Notes under the pieces: model-generated
The model's input: only the letters and a program-made list of their open reading frames with translations
What the model was told of the DNA's origin: nothing
Database searches by the model: none
Made by a program: the position numbers and the translations under genes
Assembly (NCBI RefSeq): GCF_002993335.1
Contig: NZ_PVNS01000001.1
Span: 310,001-374,000 of the forward strand
Source: Alkalicoccus urumqiensis
Lineage (GTDB): Bacteria > Bacillota > Bacilli > Bacillales > Salisediminibacteriaceae
Direction of reading: 5' to 3'
Length of the DNA stretch: 64,000 nucleotides
Part shown: in pieces, positions 8,254 through 15,465 of the stretch
How the letters are laid out: every line of letters starts with the position of its first letter
How positions within the stretch are numbered: position 1 is the first letter of the stretch

Positions 8254-8427
8254 ACGTTCACTTCAGTGAGGGGAATGTATCGTAACACCCGGTCCGACGT
8301 CCACAACGCAGGGGCCGACGTTCGTAACTCGGGTCCGGACGTGCACTTCGTTAAAAACGTACCACTTCTCCATCCAAAACATCCGTAACCAGGAAAAAAG
8401 GTCCGCTGCTCCCGAAAAATGTCCACT
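8254..8427 (+). repeat. Array A: nine phased copies of a short word (ACGTCCACTT-like)
   Basis: Units start at 8254, 8275, 8297, 8318, 8339, 8358, 8379, 8399 and 8419. The intervals are 21, 22, 21, 21, 19, 21, 20 and 20 bp. The word is roughly A-C/T-GT-C/T-C-AC-TT, with some units ending CGTAAC instead. Sequence between words is not repeated. Upstream lies GATGGCTGCAGCGG and a GGGATTTTCGACTATA leader, and downstream CCAACCCCTCATCCACCGGC. The 5 + 4 arrangement around one 19-bp step is shared with three other arrays in this window. Intervals that are not multiples of three argue against a coding repeat. Confidence 0.75.
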
Positions 8428-8428
8428 T

Positions 8429-8686
8429 CCTCAAAACCCAACCCCTCATCCACCGGCAGCTCCCCGCGCTGCCCCGCTGCCGGAACCACTCCGCCGTTCC
8501 GCACGAGGCCGGGTACTTTCGCGGAATGCGCTGGAAGAAAAAACCGGCCGCCACACCCAGGCGGCCCCTCTACTTCCGGACCGTGCCCCGTTCGCAAGCG
8601 GATGGCTGCGGCGGGAGAGGCCGCTGCCGGAACCGCGCCGTCGTTCCGTACGGACCGGGTGCGGCCACTGAATGCAGCAGAAAAAA
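8429..8686. other. Gene-free stretch after array A
   Basis: GC-rich sequence with no credible ribosome binding site or codon pattern. It begins with the conserved flank CCAACCCCTCATCCA (8438-8452) and a CCGGCAG/CTGCCGG stem at 8453-8483. A second GCGGATGGCTGCGGCGGGAG block near 8596 resembles the sequence that precedes array C. Several G/C-rich hairpins are possible, but I cannot assign a function. Confidence 0.5.
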
Positions 8687-8875
8687 ACCAGGCAAAACCC
8701 GCCTGGTCTTAAAAGAATAGTGAAGTTTATTGAATGGTGTACCGTTTCCTGCCTGCACCTGCAGCCATGCAAACAGCGCCCGGCTGGAAGACAAGCTTCT
8801 GCCAGGCAGCATAGAAGTGCCCTATGACAAGAATGTACTGACTATGCATAAGAAGCGAATTTGTCTACAGTCTGA
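8687..8875 (+). repeat. Mosaic intergenic repeat, copy 1
   Basis: It begins with an ACCAGGC/GCCTGGT hairpin (8687-8707) followed by CTTAAAAGAATAG. It continues with a TTCCTGCCTGCACCTGCAG block, a CGCCCGGCTGGAAGACAAGC block and the end module TTGTCTACAGTCTG at 8861-8874. The same modules recur, in the same order or inverted, near 15.5, 19.0, 20.5, 21.4 and 63.1 kb. No open frame has a start signal. It runs straight into the terminator at 8876. Confidence 0.8.
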
Positions 8876-8908
8876 GCGGCCTCACTTAATTGTAAGGCCG
8901 CTGTTTTT
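8876..8908 (+). terminator. Terminator-like hairpin at the end of repeat copy 1
   Basis: GCGGCCT pairs with AGGCCGC across a 12-nt loop (8876-8901), followed by TGTTTTT on the plus strand. No plus-strand gene precedes it, so it would end transcription of the repeat region itself. The run of T also overlaps the stop codon of the small minus-strand gene. Confidence 0.7.
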
Positions 8909-9068
8909 ATACAATAATTTTTAAAACATCTAAAAGAAATCCTGCAATATAAAAACCTAACAGTACGAGAAATGCCACAAAAAAAGAAGATAAAGGTTTT
9001 GGAAAACGTCTTTTAAAAAGAAAAAAAAGCATCCCTAAACAAATCCAGATCAATGTTAGAAAAAACAT
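8907..9068 (-). CDS. Small hydrophobic membrane protein (53 residues)
   Basis: ATG at 9068 follows GGAGAGGTGAA. The product begins MFFLTLIWICLGMLFFLFKRRF and continues with PKPLSSFFVAFLVLLGFYIAGF. This gives two membrane helices separated by a short positively charged loop (KRRFPK), then a short tail LLDVLKIIV. The region is AT-rich, unlike the surrounding repeats. It stands alone between fdhD and the ring-cleavage operon. No family recognised; the coding call rests on the ribosome binding site, the helix pattern and the clean stop. Confidence 0.6.
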   Translation of the reverse strand: MFFLTLIWICLGMLFFLFKRRFPKPLSSFFVAFLVLLGFYIAGFLLDVLKIIV

Positions 9069-9239
9069 TTCACCTCTCCATTCTGTTCAAAAACTAATTA
9101 CCAAAATTATACCATTTAATTTCATTCACCGGTACACTTCACCTCCATTTATTCCCCCACCATCAAAATCAATAAATACGAGAAGAAAAGACATGCTGCT
9201 TAAGGTGCTGTTTTTATCAAGCACTGTATTTTCTCTTCT
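9069..9239. other. AT-rich gap with possible promoter region
   Basis: This stretch upstream of the small membrane protein gene is AT-rich and contains a GCTTAAGGTGCTG...TATCAAGCACTG sequence with a short AGGTGCT/AGCACT pairing near 9199-9224. I see no gene and no confident promoter. Confidence 0.35.
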
Positions 9240-9480
9240 AAATTAGTTCCGGCACTTCGAAGCGTGCGGCAGGGACGCCAGTGGGATTCGTTTTTTGCTT
9301 GAAGAAGCATGGCTCCGCCCGCGCTCTCAGCCGCTGACCGCGGCATGGATTTTCGCCTCGTTCCGATCCTCCCGGAGTCGACGGCCTCCGGGTTCGGCAG
9401 ATAGAAAGAAAACGTTACATGGAACAGAACACTGAAATGCTGCAGCCCTTGGCATAGCTGCTCGAAAGAGCCTTTAGATT
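9240..9480 (+). repeat. Mosaic intergenic repeat, copy 2 (lacks the central core)
   Basis: Contains the modules CACTTCGAAGCGTGCGGCAG, GGGATTCGTTTTTTGCTTG, GAAGAAGCATGGCTCCG, TTTTCGCCTCGTTCCGATCC and CCTCCCGGAGTCGACGGCC. These are followed by ACATGGAACAGAACACTGAAA and GCTCGAAAGAGCC. The order matches the copies near 20.6-21.5 kb, but the GCGGCCGCGCCGCATGGCAG core is missing, so this copy appears deleted internally. No coding sequence seen. Confidence 0.8.
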
Positions 9481-9502
9481 TTATACATTCTTACCCTATT
9501 AG

Positions 9503-9533
9503 TAAAAAACCGGCCGCTTGAGGCAGCGGCCGG
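9503..9533 (-). terminator. Terminator of fdhD
   Basis: CCGGCCGCT (9510-9518) pairs with AGCGGCCGG (9525-9533) around a 6-nt loop. On the minus strand the stem is followed by seven T, 15 nt after the fdhD stop codon. Confidence 0.9.
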
Positions 9534-9547
9534 TCTGAACTTCATGA

Positions 9548-9787
9548 TTATGCGTTTACTTTTCCAGCGAGTGCGGTGATTCCTTGTTCGCGCTGCTTCT
9601 GTTCGTCCGGTTCGGCGAGGTCGTATTTTTTCAAAAGGTGGAACAGCTCGTTTAACTGCTCCTGATCCGGGGTTCCCTGCAGAATCGATTCGGCCTCCGC
9701 ATACACAATTGCGGGCAGGTGCTCCTTCTGGGAATCGAGCTTTGCTTTCGTATCTTCGGGTGTGTGGTCAATCGGACAGCTGCTCAT
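9548..9787 (-). other. Possible internal gene for the FdhD extension (79 residues)
   Basis: An ATG at 9787 in the fdhD frame is preceded by AAAGGAGG with ideal spacing. The product would begin MSSCPIDHTPEDTKAK and end with a charged helix containing LFHLLKKYDLAEPDE. At the junction the bases CAAATAAAGGAGG contain a TAA out of frame by one base. A one-base change would therefore recreate a normal FdhD stop followed by a separate downstream gene. Whether the extension is made as part of FdhD, alone, or both cannot be decided here. No family recognised. Confidence 0.5.
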
Positions 9788-10591
9788 GGGTCGTTCCTCC
9801 TTTATTTGAATGCGGTGGGCATGGGAATAGACGTTGAATGATCCGCCGCGGATGAAGCCGACGGCTGTAATCTGCAGCTCCTCTGCCATACGGATGGCGA
9901 GGTCGGTCGGTGCGGACTTGGATAGTACGATGCCGACGCCGATTTTGGCTGCTTTGGTAAGTACCTCCGACGAGAGCCGTCCGCTGAAAACGAGCACTTT
10001 GTCGCGGACGGAAATGCCGTTTTCCAGGCAGTAGCCGTACAGCTTGTCGAGCGCATTGTGCCTGCCGATATCGGTCCGGCTGACTATCAGTTCATCCGGA
10101 GTGGCAAGCGCGGCATTGTGGACGCCGCCGGTCCCTTTAAACACGTGGCTCCCTGCCTGCATCTCACGCATCCGTCCGATGCACTGCTCCGGCGAAAGCG
10201 TCTGCCGCGTCATCGACGTTTTCGCCGTACGGGCGTCGTTTTGAAAATAAAACTGCCTGCCCTTGCCGCAGCACGAGCCGATGACACGCTTCGTGTAGTC
10301 CTGCTGATTCAGCTCGATCTCCTTAAAAAGCTCCACGTAGGCGAAGCCCTTCGATTCATCGAGAGTCAGTTTCCGGATTTCCTTCGGGAGGCGGATCACC
10401 CCTTCCGACGCCAGAAATCCGAGGACAAGCTCCCGCTGGTCAGCCGGCGTACAGACGAGCGTCGCAAACTCCTCTCCGTTCAGCATGACCGTCAGCGGCT
10501 CTTCCAGAACAATCTCATCCTCCACTTCCTCAAAACGGCCTTCGGTAAATCGTACGATGGTGCGAGGCCGGCTCATCCGCAGTTCATCCAT
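9548..10591 (-). CDS. fdhD: FdhD sulfurtransferase with C-terminal extension
   Basis: 347 residues from ATG 10591, behind GTGGGGGAACG; this start aligns with the usual FdhD N-terminus. FdhD passes sulfur from a cysteine desulfurase to the molybdopterin of formate dehydrogenase. Conserved blocks include VNGEEFATLVCTP-like sequence, FLASEGVIR, the SCCGKGR motif with the sulfur-carrying cysteines, SRTDIGRHNALDK and FSGRLSSEVLTKAAKIG. The family normally ends near YSHAHRI, at about residue 265. Here the frame continues for some 80 further residues, and an AAAGGAGG and ATG lie at the junction, so two ancestral genes seem to have been joined. The formate oxidoreductase gene is divergent, 2.2 kb away. 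Confidence 0.93.
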   Translation of the reverse strand: MDELRMSRPRTIVRFTEGRFEEVEDEIVLEEPLTVMLNGEEFATLVCTPADQRELVLGFLASEGVIRLPKEIRKLTLDESKGFAYVELFKEIELNQQDYTKRVIGSCCGKGRQFYFQNDARTAKTSMTRQTLSPEQCIGRMREMQAGSHVFKGTGGVHNAALATPDELIVSRTDIGRHNALDKLYGYCLENGISVRDKVLVFSGRLSSEVLTKAAKIGVGIVLSKSAPTDLAIRMAEELQITAVGFIRGGSFNVYSHAHRIQIKEERPMSSCPIDHTPEDTKAKLDSQKEHLPAIVYAEAESILQGTPDQEQLNELFHLLKKYDLAEPDEQKQREQGITALAGKVNA

Positions 10592-10779
10592 ACATCGTTC
10601 CCCCACTTCCTTTGATGTGCCCAGTATAAGCTTCCCTTTTCCTGACAATCAAGTATTTCTTCCTCCTGCGGGCAGTTGTGTCTAAATCTTGAACTTTTTT
10701 TCGGAAAGCTATTGTAAATGCTTACATATGCAGGTAAGATAAAAAAGGAAAAGTTGAACGAGGTGCCGTCTAAACACGG

Positions 10780-10932
10780 AGCAGCGACCCTGCCGCCGGT
10801 TCAGCCGCCCCCCGCGTTCCATTGTCTGCATACGTTGGTCATTCAGCAGCGAACCTGTTGGAAGCTAACCGTTGCACGGCCTCTGACCTGCCCGATTTGG
10901 CAGAAGACGGAGACCGCTGCAGCGGTTTTTTT
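10780..10932 (+). promoter_or_regulatory. Structured leader RNA upstream of the OFA transporter gene
   Basis: Two AGCAGCGA-x-CCTG modules occur (10780 and 10845). The second is followed by ACCGTTGCA (10868-10876), an inner GACC-x-GCC/GGCA hairpin and GACGGA, then TGCAGCGGT (10918-10926) and seven T. The long stem plus T-run looks like a terminator that contains a conserved internal element. The same series (CAGCAGCGA, GGA-GCT, GACC, GCC/GGC, CGGA, closing stem, T-run) lies at 12653-12752 before the oxidoreductase gene. This is probably a riboswitch or other attenuator. A molybdenum/tungsten-cofactor sensor would fit the genes, but I cannot match a known class from memory. Confidence 0.65.
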
Positions 10933-10968
10933 GTGTCAGGAAGCTGCCACTACGAGGAGGAAGTACAT

Positions 10969-12219
10969 ATGAATGGGAAAACGAAAAACCGCTGGCTTAT
11001 TGCACTCGCCGCTGTCGGCATTCACATCTCCATCGGCTCCGTCTACGCCTGGAGCGTGTTCACCAATCCGCTCGCCGAGCAGTTCAGCTGGAGTCTGAGC
11101 GCGATCTCGGCCGTCTTCAGTATCGCGATTGTGTTTCTCGGCCTGGCTGCCGCCTTTATGGGGCATTTCGTGGAGAAATACGGTCCGCGCATCTCCGGAC
11201 TTGTGGCCGCCGGCTTTTTCGGAGCCGGCATGATCGGCTCCGGCCTGGCTGTCGACCTCGGTTCCATCTGGGGACTGTACCTGACGTACGGCGCCCTGGG
11301 AGGCATCGGCCTCGGCATCGGGTACATTACACCGGTATCAACGCTCGTGAAATGGTTCCCGGACCGACGCGGGCTTGCTACCGGACTCGCGATTATGGGA
11401 TTCGGTTTTGCGGCGATGATCGCAAGCCCAGTGATGGCGTCGCTCATTAACAGCGTCGGCATAGCCGGCACGTTCTACACGCTCGGTGTCGTCTACCTCG
11501 TCGTCATGAGCCTGTCCGCGCTGTATCTCGAGCGCCCGCCGGAAGGCTACATGCCCGAATACCAGGACGGGGGCTCGAAAAAAGCCCGCGCGGATCTGTC
11601 GCAGCTGACCGCGAACGAAGCGGTCCGCACGCGCCGTTTCTGGTTTCTCTGGATCATGCTGTTCATCAACGTCACGTGCGGAATTGCGATTCTTGCCGTC
11701 GCTTCTCCGATGGCGCAGGAAATCGCCGGACTTTCGGCAGCGGCTGCTGCAACGATGGTCGGGATCATGGGCTTTTTCAACGGCGTCGGCCGTCTTGCCT
11801 GGGCGACGATCTCGGATTACATCGGACGGCCGAACGTGTATACCGCGTTTTTCGCTATTCAGATCGTGTCTTTCTTCGCGCTGCCGACGATTACCCACGC
11901 GATTTTGTTCCAGATCGTCGTTTTCCTCATCATTACGTGCTACGGCGGCGGATTCGCGTCGATTCCCGCATACATTGGGGACCTGTTCGGCACGAAGCAG
12001 CTCGGGGCGATCCACGGCTACATTCTCACGGCCTGGGCGGCTGCCGGACTTGTCGGACCAATTCTTGCGTCCGCTGTCCGGGAGGCGACCGAAAGCTATA
12101 CGGCAACATTGTATATTTTCGGCGGTATGTTTATTGCCGCGCTCGTCGTCTCGATCCTTATCCGTTCGGACATTAAACGTCTGAAAGCGGAGCAGCCATC
12201 CGAAGCGGCTGCCAGTTAA
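10969..12219 (+). CDS. OFA-family major facilitator transporter (oxalate/formate antiporter type)
   Basis: 416 residues from ATG 10969 behind GAGGAGG. There are twelve predicted membrane helices. The N-terminal half carries the OFA signature: IGSVYAWSVFTNPLAEQF at the first helix, then GGIGLGIGYITPVSTLVKWFPDRRGLATG in the fourth-fifth helix region. The C-terminal half repeats a related GRLAWATISDYIGR loop. OFA transporters exchange small carboxylates such as oxalate, formate or lactate. With fdhD and a formate-type oxidoreductase on either side, formate is the likely substrate here. Expression probably depends on the structured leader directly upstream. Confidence 0.9.
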   Translation: MNGKTKNRWLIALAAVGIHISIGSVYAWSVFTNPLAEQFSWSLSAISAVFSIAIVFLGLAAAFMGHFVEKYGPRISGLVAAGFFGAGMIGSGLAVDLGSIWGLYLTYGALGGIGLGIGYITPVSTLVKWFPDRRGLATGLAIMGFGFAAMIASPVMASLINSVGIAGTFYTLGVVYLVVMSLSALYLERPPEGYMPEYQDGGSKKARADLSQLTANEAVRTRRFWFLWIMLFINVTCGIAILAVASPMAQEIAGLSAAAAATMVGIMGFFNGVGRLAWATISDYIGRPNVYTAFFAIQIVSFFALPTITHAILFQIVVFLIITCYGGGFASIPAYIGDLFGTKQLGAIHGYILTAWAAAGLVGPILASAVREATESYTATLYIFGGMFIAALVVSILIRSDIKRLKAEQPSEAAAS

Positions 12220-12290
12220 GTTGACAATCCGGCCGTTCCGGCATAGGATTTACGTACAATGATATTTCTGCAGGATAAAGGATGTTTTCC

Positions 12291-12650
12291 ATGAATAAGT
12301 ATGAAGCAGAGTTCAGCAATCTCGTCCGGGCATTTCGAAAAAAGCATATGGGGAAAGGCCCGAGCCGGATCCAGACGACGTTCTGTAAAAACTGGGCAAT
12401 CTGTGAGATGGAAGGCAACCTTTCGCCGGTGGAAAAATTCATTGCCAACAATGAAGACGGCCGCCAGATGCTCCGCGCCGCCCGTACCGAAATGGTGAAG
12501 CAGATGTACCACCAGCACCGGCCGGAGGAGATGGAAGCCTTTCTCGGCGCCTCGTTTGTCGATCTGTTTGTGGATATCGATATTGAACAGGACAAGGGCA
12601 TGTCGATTTTTATCTTTGATGAAAACCTGGAAGAAAAATTCCGCACATAA
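12291..12650 (+). CDS. DUF2294 (MpsC-like) protein
   Basis: 119 residues; the ATG at 12291 is preferred because AAAGGA lies 8 nt before it, whereas the earlier in-frame ATG overlaps that site. GKGPSRIQTTFCKNWAICEMEG near residue 27 and the C-terminal DLFVDIDIEQDKGMSIFIF are the recognisable parts of the DUF2294/MpsC family. MpsC was named for a sodium-translocating, membrane-potential-generating system, and in Bacillaceae this small family is often found next to formate dehydrogenase genes. It is soluble, with no membrane helix. It is transcribed with the formate module, 71 nt after the transporter gene. Its molecular role is not clear. Confidence 0.82.
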   Translation: MNKYEAEFSNLVRAFRKKHMGKGPSRIQTTFCKNWAICEMEGNLSPVEKFIANNEDGRQMLRAARTEMVKQMYHQHRPEEMEAFLGASFVDLFVDIDIEQDKGMSIFIFDENLEEKFRT

Positions 12651-12652
12651 CA

Positions 12653-12752
12653 AGCACCCGGCTAGGTGCTCAGCAGCGATCCTGCTGGAGGCTCAGCCAC
12701 CGCTTTGACCCGGCTGCCACGCGGCAGTACGGATTCATGGCGGTGGCTTTTT
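12653..12752 (+). promoter_or_regulatory. Structured leader RNA upstream of the FdhF-like gene
   Basis: Three helices are visible: AGCACC/GGTGCT (12653-12670), CAGCAG/CTGCTG (12671-12686), and a long closing stem GCCACCGC (12696-12703) with GCGGTGGC (12740-12747). The closing stem encloses GACCCGGCTGCC-acgc-GGCAG and TACGGA, and is followed by a T-run. Sequence and layout match the leader at 10844-10932. The hairpin ends 9 nt before the AAAGGAGG of the oxidoreductase gene. A ligand-dependent choice between termination and read-through is the simplest reading. Confidence 0.68.
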
Positions 12753-12775
12753 CTATTTTTAAAGGAGGAATCATC

Positions 12776-15136
12776 ATGGGAAAGACACAGCATCCGGGAC
12801 CGATGAAAAAAGATAAGAAGCCTGCACCGGAACACTGGGTGAGCCCGGTGCCGTTCGGGCTCGGCAAAGTCAAACCGAAACATATCCGCGACTCGTTTAA
12901 GACGATGTGGGAGAACCGGGATAACTTAAACTACGCGAAAAACATTATTACAAAGGGCGTCTGTGACGGCTGCGCGCTCGGTGTATCCGGTCTGTATGAC
13001 CAGACGCTCACCGGACCGCACGTGTGCACGACCAGGTTTAATGTCCTGCGTCTGAACACCATGCCCGCCATCGATGAAGACGTGCTGCATCAGGATATCG
13101 ATGAACTGCGTAAGTACTCGAGTACCGAGCTGCGCGGGCTCGGCCGTATCCCCTACCCGCTCATCCGCCGCCCCGGCGAACGGAAATTTTCCCGTCTCTC
13201 CTGGGATGAAGCGATGGATCAGATTGCCGGGAAAATGAAGGAGCTCGATCCGCAGCAGTATGCATTTTATATGACGTCCCGGGGCATTACGAACGAATCG
13301 TATTACGTCGGAGGAAAAGTCGCCCGTTTTCTGGAGACAAACAACGTCGATAACGCTTCCCGTATCTGCCACTCGCCGAGTAAAACAGCGATGAAGCGCT
13401 CGATCGGCGTCGGCGCCTCGACGGCCAACTATCAGGACTGGATCGGCACCGATGTCCTGCTGTTCTGGGGAAGCGTGGCCTCGAATTCGTCGCCGGTTTC
13501 CACGAAGTACATGCTGGAAGCAAAAAAACGCGGCACGAAAATTATCGTCGTGAACCCGTACAAAGAGCCGTCGATGGATGAATACTGGGTGCCTTCGGTA
13601 CCGGAATCAGCGCTTTTCGGCACGAAAGTAGCGGATGATTTTTATCAGGTGAACATCGGCGGCGACATCGCCTTTATGCACGGCATTATGAAACACTGGT
13701 TTGATATGGAAGAGAACGAACACGGCTCTGCTGTGAACCACGCTTTTGTCGAAGAGCACGTGAACGGCTACGAGGAGCTGAAAGCGACGGTTATTTCCCA
13801 GTCCTGGGAGGAGATCGTGGAATCCTCCGGCATTTCCAGAGAACGAATCATCGAGCTTGCGGAACTGCTGGCACAGAGTAAGAACGCCGTTTTCGCCTGG
13901 GCGCTCGGTCTGACGATGCATACGTTTGCGACCGATAACATTTCCCAGGTGGCGAATCTGGCGCTGCTCCGCGGTTTTCTCGGCAGAAAGCATGCCGGTC
14001 TCATGCCGTTTAGAGGCCATTCTTCAGTGCAGGGAAGCGGCGAGATGGGGGCCGATCCATTTGTGCTTCCGGGCGGCGACTACAATGCGGCGAACAAAGA
14101 GCGTATCGAAAAGCTGTGGGGCTTTACACTGCCGGACTGGCAGGGGGATATCGTCGGGGTGAGCCTCGAAAACTGCATGCTGCCGGAGGATCACGAGCGG
14201 AAGCTGCGGATGTACTATATGTCCGGCGGAAATTTCCTCGAGACGATGCCGGATCCGGACTTCGTCGAGCAGGCGCTCGCGTCCCTCGATATCCGGGTGC
14301 ATCAGGATATTATTCTGAATACGTCGACGCTTGTAGATGCGAAAGAGGCCGTGATCGTACTGCCGGCGAAAACGCGCTATGAGCAGGAGGGCGGCGGCAC
14401 GTCGACATCCACTGAGCGCATGGTTTACTATTCTCCGGAGATTCCGGGGAACAAAAATAAGATTGCCGAAGCACGGGCGGAGTGGAAAATTTACATTGAT
14501 CTCGCCAAGCGTGTGAAGCCGGACACGGCCCACCTGGTGGACTTTAAAAACGGGCAGGCCATCCGGGAGGAGATCGCGCAGGCGAATCCGAACTACGAAG
14601 GCGTGCAGCACTTGAAAAATCAGGGCGATGTCTTCCAGTGGGGCGGCGCGTGGCTGTGTGAAGACGGCATCTGCCCGACACCGGACGGACGCGGCTCGCT
14701 GATCCCGGTCGATATTCCGGATTTAAACAAGAAACCGGGCGATTTCTATGTGACGACGCGCCGCGGCAAGCAGTTTAATTCCATGGTCTACAGCGAAACC
14801 GATCCGTTTAACCAGGCGGAGCGCTGGGACGTATTGATTCATCCGGACGACGCCCGGGAGCAGTCGATCCACGAAGGCGAAAAAGTCGTTGTCTACAACG
14901 ATTTCGGCGTTTTCCAGGGGCAGGCCCGCTTTGCCTCGATCGCCCGCTCCAATCTCGGTGTTCACTTCCCGGAAGGCAACTTCCTGCTGCCGAAAGGCCG
15001 CTACGAGAAGTTTGCCGGCATCCCGGACTACAACATCGCCGTCCGGATCGAAAAAGCCGACCGCTACAATGCGAGAAAAGACCGGAACTACCTGGAGAAA
15101 CCGGTGGAAGATCTGGAAATGGCACCACCGAGCTGA
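12776..15136 (+). CDS. FdhF/YdeP-type molybdopterin oxidoreductase (formate dehydrogenase alpha-like)
   Basis: 786 residues from ATG 12776 behind AAAGGAGG; a longer in-frame start overlaps the leader hairpin and is unlikely. The N-terminus has Cys residues in KGVCDGCALGVSGL and PHVCTTR that could hold an iron-sulfur cluster. MYYMSGGNFLETMPD and KQFNSMVYSETDP belong to the molybdopterin-binding domains. NNVDNASRICHSPSKTA holds a Cys at the position of the Mo ligand, where selenocysteine occurs in some formate dehydrogenases. The shorter length and lack of an N-terminal ferredoxin-like domain place it with the YdeP group rather than with the 980-residue Bacillus FdhF. Formate oxidation is supported by fdhD and the OFA transporter nearby; YdeP relatives have also been linked to acid resistance. 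Confidence 0.88.
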   Translation: MGKTQHPGPMKKDKKPAPEHWVSPVPFGLGKVKPKHIRDSFKTMWENRDNLNYAKNIITKGVCDGCALGVSGLYDQTLTGPHVCTTRFNVLRLNTMPAIDEDVLHQDIDELRKYSSTELRGLGRIPYPLIRRPGERKFSRLSWDEAMDQIAGKMKELDPQQYAFYMTSRGITNESYYVGGKVARFLETNNVDNASRICHSPSKTAMKRSIGVGASTANYQDWIGTDVLLFWGSVASNSSPVSTKYMLEAKKRGTKIIVVNPYKEPSMDEYWVPSVPESALFGTKVADDFYQVNIGGDIAFMHGIMKHWFDMEENEHGSAVNHAFVEEHVNGYEELKATVISQSWEEIVESSGISRERIIELAELLAQSKNAVFAWALGLTMHTFATDNISQVANLALLRGFLGRKHAGLMPFRGHSSVQGSGEMGADPFVLPGGDYNAANKERIEKLWGFTLPDWQGDIVGVSLENCMLPEDHERKLRMYYMSGGNFLETMPDPDFVEQALASLDIRVHQDIILNTSTLVDAKEAVIVLPAKTRYEQEGGGTSTSTERMVYYSPEIPGNKNKIAEARAEWKIYIDLAKRVKPDTAHLVDFKNGQAIREEIAQANPNYEGVQHLKNQGDVFQWGGAWLCEDGICPTPDGRGSLIPVDIPDLNKKPGDFYVTTRRGKQFNSMVYSETDPFNQAERWDVLIHPDDAREQSIHEGEKVVVYNDFGVFQGQARFASIARSNLGVHFPEGNFLLPKGRYEKFAGIPDYNIAVRIEKADRYNARKDRNYLEKPVEDLEMAPPS

Positions 15137-15160
15137 TCGATGTCGGGTCACGTACCCTGG

Positions 15161-15187
15161 ACCGCTGCACTGCAGCGGTTCTTTTTG
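15161..15187 (+). terminator. Terminator of the FdhF-like gene
   Basis: ACCGCTGCA pairs with TGCAGCGGT (15161-15179), followed by TCTTTTT. It lies 25 nt after the stop codon and directly before array B. Confidence 0.85.
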
Positions 15188-15195
15188 TCCGGAAC

Positions 15196-15346
15196 GTGCC
15201 ATGCCGCGTGGATTTCGTGCCACGGACGAAGCGGTTTGTGCCAGGAACGGAGCGGATCGTGCCATGTAGATAGTTTCGTGCCAAAAGCAGCAGGCCGTGT
15301 GCCGGGACACCGGCCGTTCGTGCCAAAACAGAATCCTTTTGTGCCA
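15196..15346 (+). repeat. Array B: eight phased copies of GTGCCA
   Basis: GTGCC(A) begins at 15196, 15217, 15238, 15259, 15278, 15299, 15320 and 15341. The intervals are 21, 21, 21, 19, 21, 21 and 21 bp. Most copies are preceded by TT(C/T). The intervening 15 bases are unrelated. The flank CCCAACCCTATCCACGGC (15358-15375) matches the flank of array A, so both have the same orientation. By comparison with the other arrays the first of five units is missing. Further GTGCCA copies occur in the palindrome TTGGCACGTGCCAA (15434-15447) and in the hairpin at 15466. Confidence 0.85.
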
Positions 15347-15465
15347 CGAGCGTCAGCCCCAACCCTATCCACGGCCGGCCCTTCGCCTGTTCCGGAGCAG
15401 GCAGATGGCTGCAGCGCAGCGGTCCATCGGAAGTTGGCACGTGCCAAAATCGAAAAAATCCTGAA
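15347..15465. other. Flank of array B
   Basis: Holds the conserved trailing motif, a GCAGATGGCTGCAGC block like the one before arrays A and C, and the perfect palindrome TTGGCACGTGCCAA. The frame that spans this area has no ribosome binding site and gains its regular look from the 21-nt period, so I do not call a gene. Confidence 0.5.

Noticed and set aside
8254-8427. Arrays A-D as CRISPR arrays
   Set aside because: The repeated word is only 6-10 bp, the intervening sequence 11-15 bp, the number of units is fixed at eight or nine, and no cas gene is present. The uniform 19-bp step also does not fit CRISPR.
10780-10932. tRNA or T-box in the leader of the OFA transporter
   Set aside because: No cloverleaf, no TTCGA arm and no T-box TGGNACCGCG sequence are present; the gene is not amino-acid related.
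12776-15136. Selenocysteine-containing formate dehydrogenase
   Set aside because: The position expected for the metal ligand is an ordinary Cys codon in RICHSPS and there is no in-frame TGA in the gene.
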